Part shown: piece by piece, positions 1 to 9,117 of the stretch
How positions within the stretch are numbered: position 1 is the stretch's first letter
Layout: every line of letters starts with the position of its first letter
Assembly: GCA_003155655.1 (NCBI GenBank)
Contig: PMDS01000026.1
Span: 88,161 to 152,160, forward strand
Reading direction: 5' to 3'
Origin: Melioribacter sp.
GTDB lineage: Bacteria; Bacteroidota; Ignavibacteria; Ignavibacteriales; Melioribacteraceae
DNA length: 64,000 nt
Position numbers and translations under genes: made by a program
The notes under the pieces: model-generated
Database searches by the model: none
What the model was told of the DNA's origin: nothing
Seen by the model: only the letters and a program-made list of their open reading frames with translations

Positions 1-257
1 AATAATTTTTTCCCGCCTCCAAATGGAAAGGAATAGGCAAGGTCTAGAACCTGCCGCAAGTTTTGACTTTTCTCCGCATTAATCACTTCTTTATCAAAAT
101 CTGACAGAACAAGCGGTATTATAGTTTTTTCAATTGTTTCAACCGCTAGTTCAATAGTGTATTGATCCTCTCCACACAAAAAAAAGACAGGAAGAGATTT
201 ATCTTTTGAGAGATATTTAGAAATATCAGTTATGAAAGGAATTTCTTTTTTTGCCAT
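1..257 (-). CDS. holA: DNA polymerase III delta subunit, N-terminal part (cut by window edge)
   Basis: The first 85 residues of a minus-strand protein lie here; the rest is outside the window. It starts MAKKEIPFITDISKYLSK and contains PVFFLCGEDQYTIELA at about residues 24-39, then AYSFPFGGGKKL near the cut end. That layout is the N-terminal nucleotide-binding-like fold of the clamp-loader delta subunit, where a yLLyGeExylieea segment is followed by a tlPffgekrlv segment. The family opens the beta clamp for loading at replication forks. The start is the ATG at 257, 11 bases after the stop of the upstream cyclophilin gene, so the two are probably co-transcribed. The identification rests on pattern only, since the C-terminal two thirds cannot be seen. 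Confidence 0.72.
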   Translation of the reverse strand, partial: MAKKEIPFITDISKYLSKDKSLPVFFLCGEDQYTIELAVETIEKTIIPLVLSDFDKEVINAEKSQNLRQVLDLAYSFPFGGGKKL

Positions 258-268
258 ATAATAAAGAA

Positions 269-883
269 TTATCCGGCTCTTTTTTCAATAATAACTTTTT
301 GCATTACTACTTTTTCTAACGGTTTATCATTTTTGTCGGTTTTTACTTTGCCAATGTCATTAATCACGTTCATTCCGCTGGTTACAATGCCAAAAATAGT
401 GTGCTTTCCATCTAACCAGGGCGTAGGAACAGTTGTAATAAAAAATTGACTTCCATTTGTATTGGGTCCTGCATTTGCCATCGAGACAACGCCGGGGTCA
501 TCGTGATGCAGAGTTGGTACAATTTCGTCCTCAAATGTTTTTCCGTAAATGCTTTCTCCGCCGGAACCTGTGCCGGTCGGATCTCCGCCTTGAATCATAA
601 AATCTTTTATTACTCTGTGAAATATCAATCCATTGTAGTATCCTTTGGCTGCAAGCTGAACAAAATTTTGTACGGTTTTCGGAGTTTGTTTTGTAAAAAA
701 TTCTATGTCAAATGTTCCTATGTTTGTTTCAATAACTGCTGCTAATTTTTCCCCATCTTTTAAGTTCATAAGCTGATCCACAGTTGCTCCTTCTTCTGAT
801 GATTGAATTACCTTTGGTTTACATCCGGTAATTAATATTAATGCAATAATAAAAAGTGTTATAATATATTTTCTTGAATCCAT
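269..883 (-). CDS. Cyclophilin-type peptidyl-prolyl cis-trans isomerase lipoprotein
   Basis: This 204-residue protein catalyses proline isomerisation in protein folding. A lipoprotein signal peptide with lipobox LITGC (Cys21) predicts lipid anchoring facing the periplasm. The cyclophilin domain covers about residues 46-200 and shows the family signatures [22 protein letters not shown] (positions about 88-109, with the catalytic Arg), FEDE and [22 protein letters not shown]. The length is normal for a single-domain bacterial cyclophilin plus signal and linker. It lies 9 bases after uppP and 11 bases before holA, and is probably part of that transcript. The domain call is firm; the exact substrates cannot be inferred. 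Confidence 0.93.
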   Translation of the reverse strand: MDSRKYIITLFIIALILITGCKPKVIQSSEEGATVDQLMNLKDGEKLAAVIETNIGTFDIEFFTKQTPKTVQNFVQLAAKGYYNGLIFHRVIKDFMIQGGDPTGTGSGGESIYGKTFEDEIVPTLHHDDPGVVSMANAGPNTNGSQFFITTVPTPWLDGKHTIFGIVTSGMNVINDIGKVKTDKNDKPLEKVVMQKVIIEKRAG

Positions 884-892
884 AACATCCTC

Positions 893-1741
893 CTAAGGCA
901 GAATAAGACCTTTTGCAATCAACACTAAAATCAAAGCACCAATTACTATCCTGTAGATAATGAAAATAAATGTAGTATTCGTCTTTAAGTAACGTAAAAG
1001 AAATCCAATGGTGGCATATCCAACAATAGCCGCGGCAATTGTTCCAATAGCCATATTTATCAGACCATGTTTATCAAGAAATTTAAGCGATTGGTAAAAT
1101 TCAAGTAATCCGCTGGCAGCTACTGCGGGAATGCTTATCAAGAAAGAAAAACGCGCGGCAGTCTCTCTGTTAAATCCTAAAAATAATCCGGCAGTAATAG
1201 TAGTTCCGGATCTGGAAGACCCGGGTATTAAAGCCATTGCCTGTGCAATTCCAACAATTAAGGCATCATACCATTTCAAATTCTTCAATTCACGATTAAA
1301 TCTTCCGGTTTTTTCTGCTGCAGCTAAAATAACTGCAAGGATAATCAGACTTGCAGCAATAACATATAAATTTTTTGTAAATACTCCTTCAATTTGATGT
1401 CTGAATGCTAGTCCAATTACTGCAACCGGAATTGTAGCAATAATTATAAACCATCCCATTTTTGAATTCAAATTTTGAGATGAAAAACTTTTTCTTTGTA
1501 ATAGATTTTCATTAAAAAAGTCAATAATAATATTTAACAAATCCTTCCAGAAATAAATAATTACAGCCATCAGTGTTCCAAGCTGGATTACTGCAATAAA
1601 TGCAGTCCAATGTTCAGGATTATCTAATGAAATTAAATTCATCAGTTTGCCTGCAACCGTCAAATGACCGGTGCTGCTTATTGGAAGAAATTCCGTTATT
1701 CCCTGGATGATTCCCAAAATAATTGCATCAAGTGTGTTCAA
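893..1741 (-). CDS. uppP: Undecaprenyl-diphosphatase
   Basis: The 282-residue integral membrane enzyme dephosphorylates undecaprenyl diphosphate to recycle the lipid carrier of peptidoglycan and O-antigen synthesis. The two conserved motifs of the BacA/UppP family are present: the glutamate-rich GIIQGITEFLPISSTGHL near residues 10-27 and ALIPGSSRSGTTITAG near 170-185, with several hydrophobic helices between and after them. The length matches the family (about 270-290). It follows the outer-membrane barrel gene by 9 bases and precedes the cyclophilin gene by 9 bases, so it sits mid-operon. Resistance to bacitracin is a known side effect of high dosage of this family, but nothing here shows elevated expression. 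Confidence 0.96.
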   Translation of the reverse strand: MNTLDAIILGIIQGITEFLPISSTGHLTVAGKLMNLISLDNPEHWTAFIAVIQLGTLMAVIIYFWKDLLNIIIDFFNENLLQRKSFSSQNLNSKMGWFIIIATIPVAVIGLAFRHQIEGVFTKNLYVIAASLIILAVILAAAEKTGRFNRELKNLKWYDALIVGIAQAMALIPGSSRSGTTITAGLFLGFNRETAARFSFLISIPAVAASGLLEFYQSLKFLDKHGLINMAIGTIAAAIVGYATIGFLLRYLKTNTTFIFIIYRIVIGALILVLIAKGLILP

Positions 1742-1750
1742 GTTTTTCTC

Positions 1751-2392
1751 CTAAAATGTGTATGTAACGCCAAGATAAATTCCAAAAGAGATTGAATTAA
1801 TATTTAAATTCTCTCCAATTGAGTTATTAACAAGTTTACTACTGCCGTTGGATACTTCTCCCGGTGCATCATATCTTGCATCAAGGCCAATCAGGGCATA
1901 GAAATTTTTTGACAATTGTGTGTTACCCACAGCACAAAGAAGAAGACCAACACCTGAAGCGGTATAATTAGAACTCGAATAAACTTTTTCATTAAGTGAA
2001 ACATATCTAAAGCCGATTCCTCCGCCAAATTTAAATTGGTAACCGGGGCCCGGTATAACATAATATGCCAATAAACTTGGACGATGGTGATTATACGAAA
2101 TTTCGTAAGTGCCGGCAATTCCTACCGGTGTGGTGTATGAATCAATAAGAAGATCATATTGTAAACCTATCTCAAAATTTTCCTGAATTTTATAGTCAGC
2201 CTCTAATGAAAATGAAGCCGCACTTTTAAACGTTTGGAGCGAATTACCCTGGGAAGGATAATTAGAATTAATGTAATCCCTGAATGATGGAGCAGATCTG
2301 AAATCCAAACCCATTGCAGCATTAACAGACCATTGTGCACTTACCGTGTGAGAAAGTATGAACAAAAAAAACAGAATTAATAATTTTTTCAT
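1751..2392 (-). CDS. Outer-membrane beta-barrel protein of unknown role
   Basis: The 213-residue protein starts with a cleavable signal peptide (MKKLLILFFLFILSHTVSAQ). The mature part alternates polar and hydrophobic residues with many Tyr and Phe, for example FEIGLQYDLLIDSYTTP and FKFGGGIGFRYVSL, and ends in a terminal aromatic after GIYLGVTYTF. This is the signature of a small eight- to ten-stranded outer-membrane barrel. No specific family could be named. Its start overlaps the stop of the flippase-like gene by four bases (ATGA type), which suggests translational coupling, and it is followed 9 bases later by uppP. Confidence 0.75.
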   Translation of the reverse strand: MKKLLILFFLFILSHTVSAQWSVNAAMGLDFRSAPSFRDYINSNYPSQGNSLQTFKSAASFSLEADYKIQENFEIGLQYDLLIDSYTTPVGIAGTYEISYNHHRPSLLAYYVIPGPGYQFKFGGGIGFRYVSLNEKVYSSSNYTASGVGLLLCAVGNTQLSKNFYALIGLDARYDAPGEVSNGSSKLVNNSIGENLNINSISFGIYLGVTYTF

Positions 2393-3462
2393 TTTTCACC
2401 CGGATTAATTTTAAACACTGAAAGAAAGGTCTCCTTAGAAAGACCATTCTTGTGTCTTTGATGGTTAATATAATATATTATTATTATTGTAGAGGCTACA
2501 AATGCAACTATCGAAATGAAATTAGTTAGTATTGCATATGCTGCACTCGACTCTTTATCAAATTTGTAAAGCTGTGTTAGTACAAGAATAGATATAGCAT
2601 GATAAGAACCAACGCCTCCTGGTGTTGGAATCATTGCGCTGAATGAGCTTATTGTCATCACAATCCAGGCCATTTCAAATGAAACCTTGCCGGTCGATTC
2701 CATCCCAAGCATATAAAACCCTACCTGTGCATTGATTCCATAAATCAACATCATTACAACCGACCAGAAAATTATCATAGCAGCATTCTTTTTCCCTTTA
2801 ATGCTGGCGAACCCATGAATTAGCGTATCGATAATATTTTTCAGCCGGTTCGAGTATTTTTCACTAAACTTTGAAAATAAATTTACTAGTTTGTTTCTAA
2901 ATTTTTCTTTGAAGCGAATAATAAAAATTAAAAATACTGTAACCAAAAAAATAAATGTAAATCCGATTATAAGTGATGCTCTGAGCCAGACAATTTCATT
3001 GTAAAGATTTCCAGAATAGATGCTAACGCTTATCAGGGCGGCAAAAGCAAATGAAAACATGTCAATAATTCTTTCAACTACAATTGTACCTATGACTGTT
3101 GTACGGGATATTCCCTCCCACCTTCCTAAAAATAATCCACGGTAAACTTCTCCTAAACGCGGAATTACACAATTAACACCATACCCAACCATAACAGAAC
3201 CAAAAAGATGATCTGAGGAAACATCTTTTTTCACAGATTCAAGCATTAATTTCCATCTTAAAGCTCTTACATAATGAGAGATAAAGAAAACAATTATGTA
3301 AAGAAAAATTGCAATAATTGATGAATGAGCTATTAAATAAAAAGAAGTATTTAAATCAACTCCTTTAAATGCAAATAGAAGAAACAATACAGTTAAAATT
3401 ACGGGAAAAGAATACCCTACAACTTTAGCAAGTTCATTATTATGTTGCTTATCTGATATCAA
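2389..3462 (-). CDS. Lysylphosphatidylglycerol synthetase-type/UPF0104 membrane protein
   Basis: This 357-residue multi-pass membrane protein has about eight hydrophobic segments. It has the hallmark region of the flippase-like domain shared by AglD, MprF N-terminal domains and UPF0104 proteins: HYVRALRWKLML near residue 64, GYGVNCVIPRLGEVYRGLFLGRWEGISRTTVIGTIVVERIID near 93-135, and IPTPGGVGSYHA near 278. Members move or help move lipid-linked substrates across the inner membrane; the substrate here is unknown. The start overlaps the lolA 3' end by 14 bases and its stop overlaps the barrel gene start, so it is translationally coupled on both sides. This context of envelope genes (lolA, barrel, uppP) fits a lipid or envelope role. 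Confidence 0.85.
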   Translation of the reverse strand: MISDKQHNNELAKVVGYSFPVILTVLFLLFAFKGVDLNTSFYLIAHSSIIAIFLYIIVFFISHYVRALRWKLMLESVKKDVSSDHLFGSVMVGYGVNCVIPRLGEVYRGLFLGRWEGISRTTVIGTIVVERIIDMFSFAFAALISVSIYSGNLYNEIVWLRASLIIGFTFIFLVTVFLIFIIRFKEKFRNKLVNLFSKFSEKYSNRLKNIIDTLIHGFASIKGKKNAAMIIFWSVVMMLIYGINAQVGFYMLGMESTGKVSFEMAWIVMTISSFSAMIPTPGGVGSYHAISILVLTQLYKFDKESSAAYAILTNFISIVAFVASTIIIIYYINHQRHKNGLSKETFLSVFKINPGEK

Positions 3463-4069
3463 TAATCTGCATCCCTTTTGGCGGATAATAAATAAACTTC
3501 GAATCCGGTAAGTCTTGATTTAATTTTAAATCTGTAAACTGGAATAGATATCGTACATCACCCCTGTCGGTAACTTCTAATTTGCTTATCATTCCATCAC
3601 GGTTAACCCAGATTTTTGCGTCATCAAAAGCCATGTCCTGGTCCTTGGGCGTTAATTCAAGTACACTTTCACCAGGGGCTGAAAGTTCATTCTTTAAAAT
3701 TTTTATTTTACACAAAGGCGGATAATCAAAAATAAAACGTTCAAGTGAAAATGAAGTGGGATCGTCCGAAAAAGTACTTACTACTACCCTGTTAAATTTT
3801 TTGTCGCTGTTCCATATTGTTGTTCCATCAGAAACAATAACCTGGGTTTTCAATTCAACAAAGAATTTATTTTTCCTTTTATAAAAAAACTTGCCGGAAG
3901 TTTTTCCTGTACCCTGCCCCTGTAAGCTGTAATAAACCTGAGAATAATTTGCTGTAAAATTATCAATTGAATTAAATTTATTTTGAATCTTCTGTAACAG
4001 TTCCTTAGGCGCCTGGGCAATTGCCAAAGTAGAAACTAAAAAAACAGATAAAAACAATTTCGCTTTCAT
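3449..4069 (-). CDS. lolA: Outer-membrane lipoprotein carrier protein LolA
   Basis: The 206-residue periplasmic protein has a signal peptide ending at about Ala18 (VSTLAIAQA). The mature part has the LolA half-barrel pattern: an early helix LLQKIQNKFNSIDNFTANYSQ, then strands including GKFFYKRKNKFFVEL, QVIVSDGTTIWNSDKKFNRVVV and MISKLEVTDRGDVRYLFQFTDLKLN. LolA carries lipoproteins released by LolCDE across the periplasm. It lies one base downstream of ftsK; an ftsK-lolA pair is a frequent arrangement in Bacteroidota. The family is divergent in this phylum, but length, signal peptide and context all agree. Confidence 0.88.
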   Translation of the reverse strand: MKAKLFLSVFLVSTLAIAQAPKELLQKIQNKFNSIDNFTANYSQVYYSLQGQGTGKTSGKFFYKRKNKFFVELKTQVIVSDGTTIWNSDKKFNRVVVSTFSDDPTSFSLERFIFDYPPLCKIKILKNELSAPGESVLELTPKDQDMAFDDAKIWVNRDGMISKLEVTDRGDVRYLFQFTDLKLNQDLPDSKFIYYPPKGMQIIDIR

Positions 4070-4070
4070 A

Positions 4071-6548
4071 TTATAATGATCTTAGAATAGTTTCAAGTTG
4101 TTCTTCATTATCAACAATTACTTCTCTTGCCTTGCTTCCTTCCGATGGTCCTACAATTCCTGCCTGTTCTAACTGATCAACAATCCTAGCAGCACGAGAA
4201 TAACCAAGTTTCAGTCTTCTCTGTAACAAAGAAACTGAGCCTTGCTGATGGCGTACAATTACTCGCGCTGCTTCTTCAAACATTGGATCAAGATCATTCA
4301 GAAAATTACCCATCGCTTCTTTCTTTTTATCATATAACGACGGAAGAAAATATCTTTTTGAGAATCCTTTTTGCAGATAAATAAAATTAGTAATTTTTTC
4401 AACTTCTTCTGTGGAGATAAAAGCATTTTGAATGCGAATAGGTTTTGGCATTCCTCCCGGTAAAAATAGCATGTCTCCTTGACCCAGCAACTGCTCTGCT
4501 CCATTCATATCCAATATTGTACGTGAATCAATTTTTGTAGCAACCTGGTAAGCTAGCCGGGCACTAAAGTTTGCCTTAATAACTCCCGTTATAACATTAA
4601 CAGAAGGACGCTGAGTTGCAAGGATTAAATGAATACCCACAGCACGCGCCAATTGAGCAAGACGGGCCAATGGTTCTTCTACTTCCTTTCCTGAAGTAAT
4701 CATCAAGTCTGCCAATTCATCAATTACTATTACTATATACGGAAGTTTATAAAATTTCATCTCGTCCGTGTCTTTTGGCCGTGATTTTGGAGTAGAAACT
4801 TTCTTGTTGAAATCAACAATATTGCGTACTCCGAGTTTTGCCAGTTTATCATACCGTTTTTCCATCTCGTATTCAACTGCTTTAAGCGCAAGTAATGCAT
4901 TTGATGGATTGGTAATAATTTCTTCTTCAAGATCGGGAGAAACTGCCAGAAAATGTTTGCTCAGTTTTTTATAGAATGACAACTCGATTTTCTTAGGGTC
5001 AATAATAACAAATTTTACGTCAGATGGATGTTTTGAATAAATCAAACTATTCAATATCATGTTAATGCCAACACTTTTACCGGAACCGGTTGAACCGGCA
5101 ATTAACATGTGAGGCATCTTTGCAAGATCAGCTATAAAAATATCACCGGCAATTGTTTTACCAAGAGCCATTGGCAGTTCATATTTGGATTCACCGATTT
5201 TTTTTAGAACAGAACTTGCTCTTACAATAGTTGCGTGGGCATTTGGTATTTCTACGCCAATTGCACTTTTGCCAGGTATTGGCGCTATAATTCTTATACC
5301 GCGTGCAGCTAGTGCCAGCGCTATATCATGCTCAAGGCTTACAATCCTGCTGATTTTTACACCTGGTGCGGGCACAATTTCATATAATGTCACAACTGGT
5401 CCGGGTGTTACGGTAATATCGTCTATCTGAATATCGAATAATGCTAATTTATCTTTCAGGAGTGCAGCATTTTTTTTCAGTTCACCTTCATTAACTTTTA
5501 TTTCCTCGTCTCCAGGCGGAATAAGTAAATCTAATGTTGGATATTTATAATCAATTTGCTCTTCCCACTGGTCAGGCATTTCAGCTTCTGCATTCTTGTC
5601 AATCAGAGGAAAATCATCTTCATCATCTTTAAGCTTAACATCGGCTTTCCTCAACTTAACCGGCTCACTACTTTTTCCCAAAGATGGTAAAATAGTTTTT
5701 TCCGGTTGTTCTTTTTTTACGATCGTTATTTTTGTCTCAGGAATTTGTTCATCATTTTCCTCTTCTTTTTTGAACAACGATTTCAACCGGCTCTCATCGC
5801 GTAAATTTTTGATCTTGGCAAGATTATCATCTGTTTTATCTTCAACAGGCGCTTTAACTTTTATTCCGCTGTCTTCTTTAAAAAGCTTTTTAATAACATC
5901 CAGCAAATTGCTTAATTTGAAATCAAAAGCAATTATCACTGTAACAAGCATTGCAGTCAGGAGAAATATAATACTGCCAAGCCCCCCTAATAACCGGCTT
6001 ATTATTGTTCCAAGAAAATCACCAATCTTTCCAGAAAAGCCATCATAATCTTTAAGAAGAGAAATTTCAGGTGTAAATCGAAGCATTCCAAAAAAAGTAG
6101 AGAGCAGAACTCCCATTATTAAAAGAAAATTGGAGATGTAAAGCGCAACCTTGTAATCTTTTTCTTTTCGCGTTATTGAGTAACCCCAGATAAAAATTAT
6201 TGCAGGAAAAATAATCGAGAAATATCCAATTGTTGAGTGAATAAAAAAGAAAGAGACAAAGGCACCAAAAAGTCCAAGCCAATTATGGGTAGTTGCAGCT
6301 CTTTCTTTAAGCTGAGGGTTATCACTAAAAATATTCAATAGCTCTTGCGACTTGTAAGAAAAAGAAGATTCGTCATAACCTGAGAAAGAAAGAATACTCA
6401 AAAATATAAATAACGCAAAAACTACAAGCAGAATGCCAAGAAGCTTCTTTTTTTTCTCAGGAGAAATAACAAAAAAATTTTCTCCAAATGAAGTTGAATT
6501 CTCTTTTGATTTACTTTTCTTCCGCATCCTCAGAAATTTTAGTTTCAT
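4071..6548 (-). CDS. ftsK: DNA translocase FtsK/SpoIIIE
   Basis: This 825-residue ATP-driven DNA pump acts at the division septum and helps resolve chromosome dimers. The N-terminus carries four hydrophobic segments (about 34-58, 92-122, 137-157, 186-208), followed by a charged linker to about 330. The motor has Walker A GSTGSGKS at 485-492, Walker B IVIVIDELADLM at 605-616 and ATQRPSVNVITG after it. A C-terminal winged-helix gamma domain (GSVSLLQRRLKLGYSRAARIVDQLE) would read polar DNA motifs. The chosen ATG at 6548 lies inside comB and gives a 38-base overlap; a second ATG at 6527 would give 818 residues and a 17-base overlap. Either way the two genes are coupled. The short linker is normal for Bacteroidota. 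Confidence 0.97.
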   Translation of the reverse strand: MKLKFLRMRKKSKSKENSTSFGENFFVISPEKKKKLLGILLVVFALFIFLSILSFSGYDESSFSYKSQELLNIFSDNPQLKERAATTHNWLGLFGAFVSFFFIHSTIGYFSIIFPAIIFIWGYSITRKEKDYKVALYISNFLLIMGVLLSTFFGMLRFTPEISLLKDYDGFSGKIGDFLGTIISRLLGGLGSIIFLLTAMLVTVIIAFDFKLSNLLDVIKKLFKEDSGIKVKAPVEDKTDDNLAKIKNLRDESRLKSLFKKEEENDEQIPETKITIVKKEQPEKTILPSLGKSSEPVKLRKADVKLKDDEDDFPLIDKNAEAEMPDQWEEQIDYKYPTLDLLIPPGDEEIKVNEGELKKNAALLKDKLALFDIQIDDITVTPGPVVTLYEIVPAPGVKISRIVSLEHDIALALAARGIRIIAPIPGKSAIGVEIPNAHATIVRASSVLKKIGESKYELPMALGKTIAGDIFIADLAKMPHMLIAGSTGSGKSVGINMILNSLIYSKHPSDVKFVIIDPKKIELSFYKKLSKHFLAVSPDLEEEIITNPSNALLALKAVEYEMEKRYDKLAKLGVRNIVDFNKKVSTPKSRPKDTDEMKFYKLPYIVIVIDELADLMITSGKEVEEPLARLAQLARAVGIHLILATQRPSVNVITGVIKANFSARLAYQVATKIDSRTILDMNGAEQLLGQGDMLFLPGGMPKPIRIQNAFISTEEVEKITNFIYLQKGFSKRYFLPSLYDKKKEAMGNFLNDLDPMFEEAARVIVRHQQGSVSLLQRRLKLGYSRAARIVDQLEQAGIVGPSEGSKAREVIVDNEEQLETILRSL

Positions 6549-7293
6549 TATTGATATTATTCACTATCTCAGCATCATATTTTTTGATTGATCCCGAAAC
6601 ATAGTAAGGAATCAAATTAGATATTCCATAACCGGAACAAATTTTGAGATCATCAGCAAATCCGTTTTCAATAAGCAACTTACCATGTTCCGAATTTCTT
6701 AACATCTTTAGAATATTTTTTCCAAAAGATTTGTTTAAGTTCAAACTGGCTTTGCCTTCATCACTAATTTCAATTGTATTATCAAAATTCATCATTTCAT
6801 TAATTAGTCTACCGGCACAAATTGCATCTTCCATATTAAAATTGCCGTTCGTACCCGCACAATTAATTTCAACATCTTTGTTCAGCAGACAAAGATGATT
6901 TGCAATTGCTGGTAAATTATTAAAACAGCATATATATTGAATTTCAGAAAATTTAGCTTTTACAATCGCTTTTGATCCATTAGTTGTATATAAAACAACA
7001 GATTTACCTGCTACAATTTCAGGTGTATATTCTAAAGGTGAATTTCCAAGAGTAAACCCTTCAATCATTTTTGTATTACGTTCACCGCCAAGAATTGTTT
7101 GACCCCCAAAAGTATTACCTGAAATTTTCATGGCAAAATCGACACTGTTAACAGGAATAACTTCACGGGCACCATTTACCAGTGCTGTAACAATTACAGT
7201 TGTTGCCCGCAAAACATCAATTGCTACTGACGTTTTGCCTGTGAAATACATGTCATCAAAATGATGATTCGTAAAATGTACATTTATTTTCAT
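6511..7293 (-). CDS. comB: 2-phosphosulfolactate phosphatase family protein (ComB)
   Basis: The 260-residue protein matches the ComB family through VAIDVLRATTVIVTALVNGAREVIPV (about 22-48), GERNTKMIEGFTLGNSPLEY (68-87), LYTTNGSKAI (101-110) and NCAGTNGNFNMEDAICAG (143-160). In archaea ComB dephosphorylates phosphosulfolactate on the way to coenzyme M; in bacteria the family is widespread with sulfolactate-related or unestablished roles. No other coenzyme M or sulfolactate gene is visible nearby. It follows gcvT by one base, and its 3' end overlaps the ftsK start by 38 bases, so it is part of the gcvT-comB-ftsK-lolA transcript. The family call is strong but the physiological substrate is uncertain. 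Confidence 0.9.
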   Translation of the reverse strand: MKINVHFTNHHFDDMYFTGKTSVAIDVLRATTVIVTALVNGAREVIPVNSVDFAMKISGNTFGGQTILGGERNTKMIEGFTLGNSPLEYTPEIVAGKSVVLYTTNGSKAIVKAKFSEIQYICCFNNLPAIANHLCLLNKDVEINCAGTNGNFNMEDAICAGRLINEMMNFDNTIEISDEGKASLNLNKSFGKNILKMLRNSEHGKLLIENGFADDLKICSGYGISNLIPYYVSGSIKKYDAEIVNNINNETKISEDAEEK

Positions 7294-7294
7294 T

Positions 7295-8377
7295 TTAATC
7301 TTTTACAAATGGTAGTTTTGTTATTATTGCCGGTATTTCTTTGCCTCTGATCAGAAAATTTACTTTGCTGCCTTCCATTGCGTGTTTATAATCAACATAT
7401 CCAAGTGCAATAGCTTTATCTAAAATCGGGCTAACAGTACCGCTGGTTATTGTTCCTACTATTTCACCATTAACCGAAATTGGATAACCATGGCGCGGGA
7501 ATGCTTTTTCTTGTGAAAGCATCGGCACTAATTTCCGTTTTAATCCCTCTTCTTTAACTTTAAGAAGAACATCTTTTGCAATAAAATTTTCTTTCTTCAG
7601 CTTGGTAATCCAGCCAAGACCAGCCTCAAGTGTGTTTGTATTCTGATCAATATCATTCCCATAAAGACAAAAACCCATCTCTAGACGCAGGGAATCTCTT
7701 GCACCAAGTCCGACAGGCTGAATATCAAATTCCTTGCCTGAGTTGAAAAGCGCATCCCAAATTTTTTCAGCATCACTTTCTGATCCTTTAAAATAAATCT
7801 CATAACCAAGCTCTCCAGTATAGCCGGTACGCGAAAGCAAAGTATCAATCCCTGCTACTTTTGCAAAAAAGAAATGGTAGTATTCAAGATCTATTGTTTT
7901 ATCACAAATTTTTTGTATAACTTCTTTTGATTTTGGACCCTGTACTGCCAGCAAAGAATATTCATCACTTTCGTCTGCTATTTCTACTCCAAAGATGTTA
8001 TTCTCTTTCATCCAGTTATAATCTTTATCTTTATTTGAAGCATTTACAACAAGCATGAATTCATTTTTATCAATTCTATAAACTAAAAGATCATCGACAA
8101 TTCCGCCATTGGGATAACACATTGCAGAATACTGAACCCTACCGTTTGTAAGCTGCGATGCATCATTTACTGTAATGTACTGAACAAAGTCCAGGGCTTT
8201 TTCGCCCCTTATAAAAATTTCACCCATGTGAGAAACATCAAAGACACCAACAGAATTGCGTACTGCTTTATGTTCAGCAATTATTGAAGAATATTGAACG
8301 GGCATATAGAAACCAACAAAGTCAACTAACTTAGCACCAAGTTTTTCATGAATTGAATAAAATTTTGTCTTTTTCAT
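7295..8377 (-). CDS. gcvT: Glycine cleavage system aminomethyltransferase (T protein)
   Basis: The 360-residue enzyme transfers the methylene group from lipoyl-H protein to tetrahydrofolate and releases ammonia. Signatures include the N-terminal GFYMPVQYSSIIAEHKAVRNS, VGVFDVSHMGEI, GGIVDDLLVYR, SRTGYTGELGYEIYF and GLGARDSLRLEMGFCLYG, then the C-terminal beta-barrel with GYPISVNGEIVGTITSGTVSPILDKAIALGYV. The length is that of a standalone GcvT (about 360-375), which separates it from longer dehydrogenase fusions. It follows the transaldolase gene by two bases. No gcvH or gcvP is present in the window and no glycine riboswitch is seen upstream; the rest of the cleavage system must lie elsewhere. 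Confidence 0.95.
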   Translation of the reverse strand: MKKTKFYSIHEKLGAKLVDFVGFYMPVQYSSIIAEHKAVRNSVGVFDVSHMGEIFIRGEKALDFVQYITVNDASQLTNGRVQYSAMCYPNGGIVDDLLVYRIDKNEFMLVVNASNKDKDYNWMKENNIFGVEIADESDEYSLLAVQGPKSKEVIQKICDKTIDLEYYHFFFAKVAGIDTLLSRTGYTGELGYEIYFKGSESDAEKIWDALFNSGKEFDIQPVGLGARDSLRLEMGFCLYGNDIDQNTNTLEAGLGWITKLKKENFIAKDVLLKVKEEGLKRKLVPMLSQEKAFPRHGYPISVNGEIVGTITSGTVSPILDKAIALGYVDYKHAMEGSKVNFLIRGKEIPAIITKLPFVKD

Positions 8378-8379
8378 AA

Positions 8380-9027
8380 TTATTTTTGATTAGATTTTTT
8401 CCAATCACTCAAGAATTTTTCAAGACCAATATCAGTGAGCGGGTGTTTAAATAATTTTTCTATTACTTCAAAAGGCATTGTTGCAACATGTGCGCCCATC
8501 ATTGCAGCTTCAACCAAATGAAGAGGGTGGCGTACACTTGCAACTAGAACTTCAGTTTTATAATCATAATTTTTATATATCTGCAAAATCTGCTGGATTA
8601 GTGCCATTCCATCAATGCTTATATCGTCAAGACGCCCTACAAACGGACTTATATATGTTGCACCGGCTTTGGCAGCTAATAATGCCTGCGAAGGAGAAAA
8701 GCATAACGTAACATTTGTTTTGATTCCCTCCCCGCTGAGAGTTTTAACAGCTTTTATTCCTTCTTTAATAAGTGGCACTTTGACAACAATATTCTTGTGA
8801 ATTTTTGCCAGTTCGTGTGCTTCTTTTAAGATGCCATCATATTCCGTAGAGACAACTTCCGCACTTACCGGGCCATCAACAATTTTAAGAATTTCATTTA
8901 ACAGCTCTATAAAATTCCTACTCTCTTTGGCAACAAGAGAAGGATTTGTTGTTACACCATCCAATAAACCGTAGGATGCAGCTTCTTTAATTTGCTGAAG
9001 GTTTGCTGTGTCAATAAAGAATTTCAT
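8380..9027 (-). CDS. Transaldolase, small TalC/FSA-type
   Basis: The 215-residue class I aldolase-fold enzyme belongs to the short transaldolase / fructose-6-phosphate aldolase subfamily. It has [16 protein letters not shown] at the start, [15 protein letters not shown] (21-35), the Schiff-base lysine Lys83 in [42 protein letters not shown] and a C-terminal [15 protein letters not shown]. It would exchange three-carbon units between sugar phosphates in the non-oxidative pentose phosphate pathway. Sequence alone cannot decide firmly between transaldolase and F6P aldolase activity. A gap of 90 bases separates it from RNase G upstream, so it may begin a new transcript with gcvT, comB and ftsK. 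Confidence 0.93.
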   Translation of the reverse strand: MKFFIDTANLQQIKEAASYGLLDGVTTNPSLVAKESRNFIELLNEILKIVDGPVSAEVVSTEYDGILKEAHELAKIHKNIVVKVPLIKEGIKAVKTLSGEGIKTNVTLCFSPSQALLAAKAGATYISPFVGRLDDISIDGMALIQQILQIYKNYDYKTEVLVASVRHPLHLVEAAMMGAHVATMPFEVIEKLFKHPLTDIGLEKFLSDWKKSNQK

Positions 9028-9117
9028 ATAAACACCTTTCTCTTTCTCAAAGAAATTAATTATGGAAAGTTAAGAAAAAACAAATACAATTATTTGCACA
9101 TTAATTTTGCTGTGATC

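Noticed and set aside
446-745. Plus-strand ORF of 99 codons antisense to the cyclophilin gene
   Set aside because: It lies wholly within a confidently identified gene on the other strand and has no start context or family features.
8378-8380. Glycine riboswitch before gcvT
   Set aside because: Only two bases separate gcvT from the transaldolase gene, so there is no room for a riboswitch.
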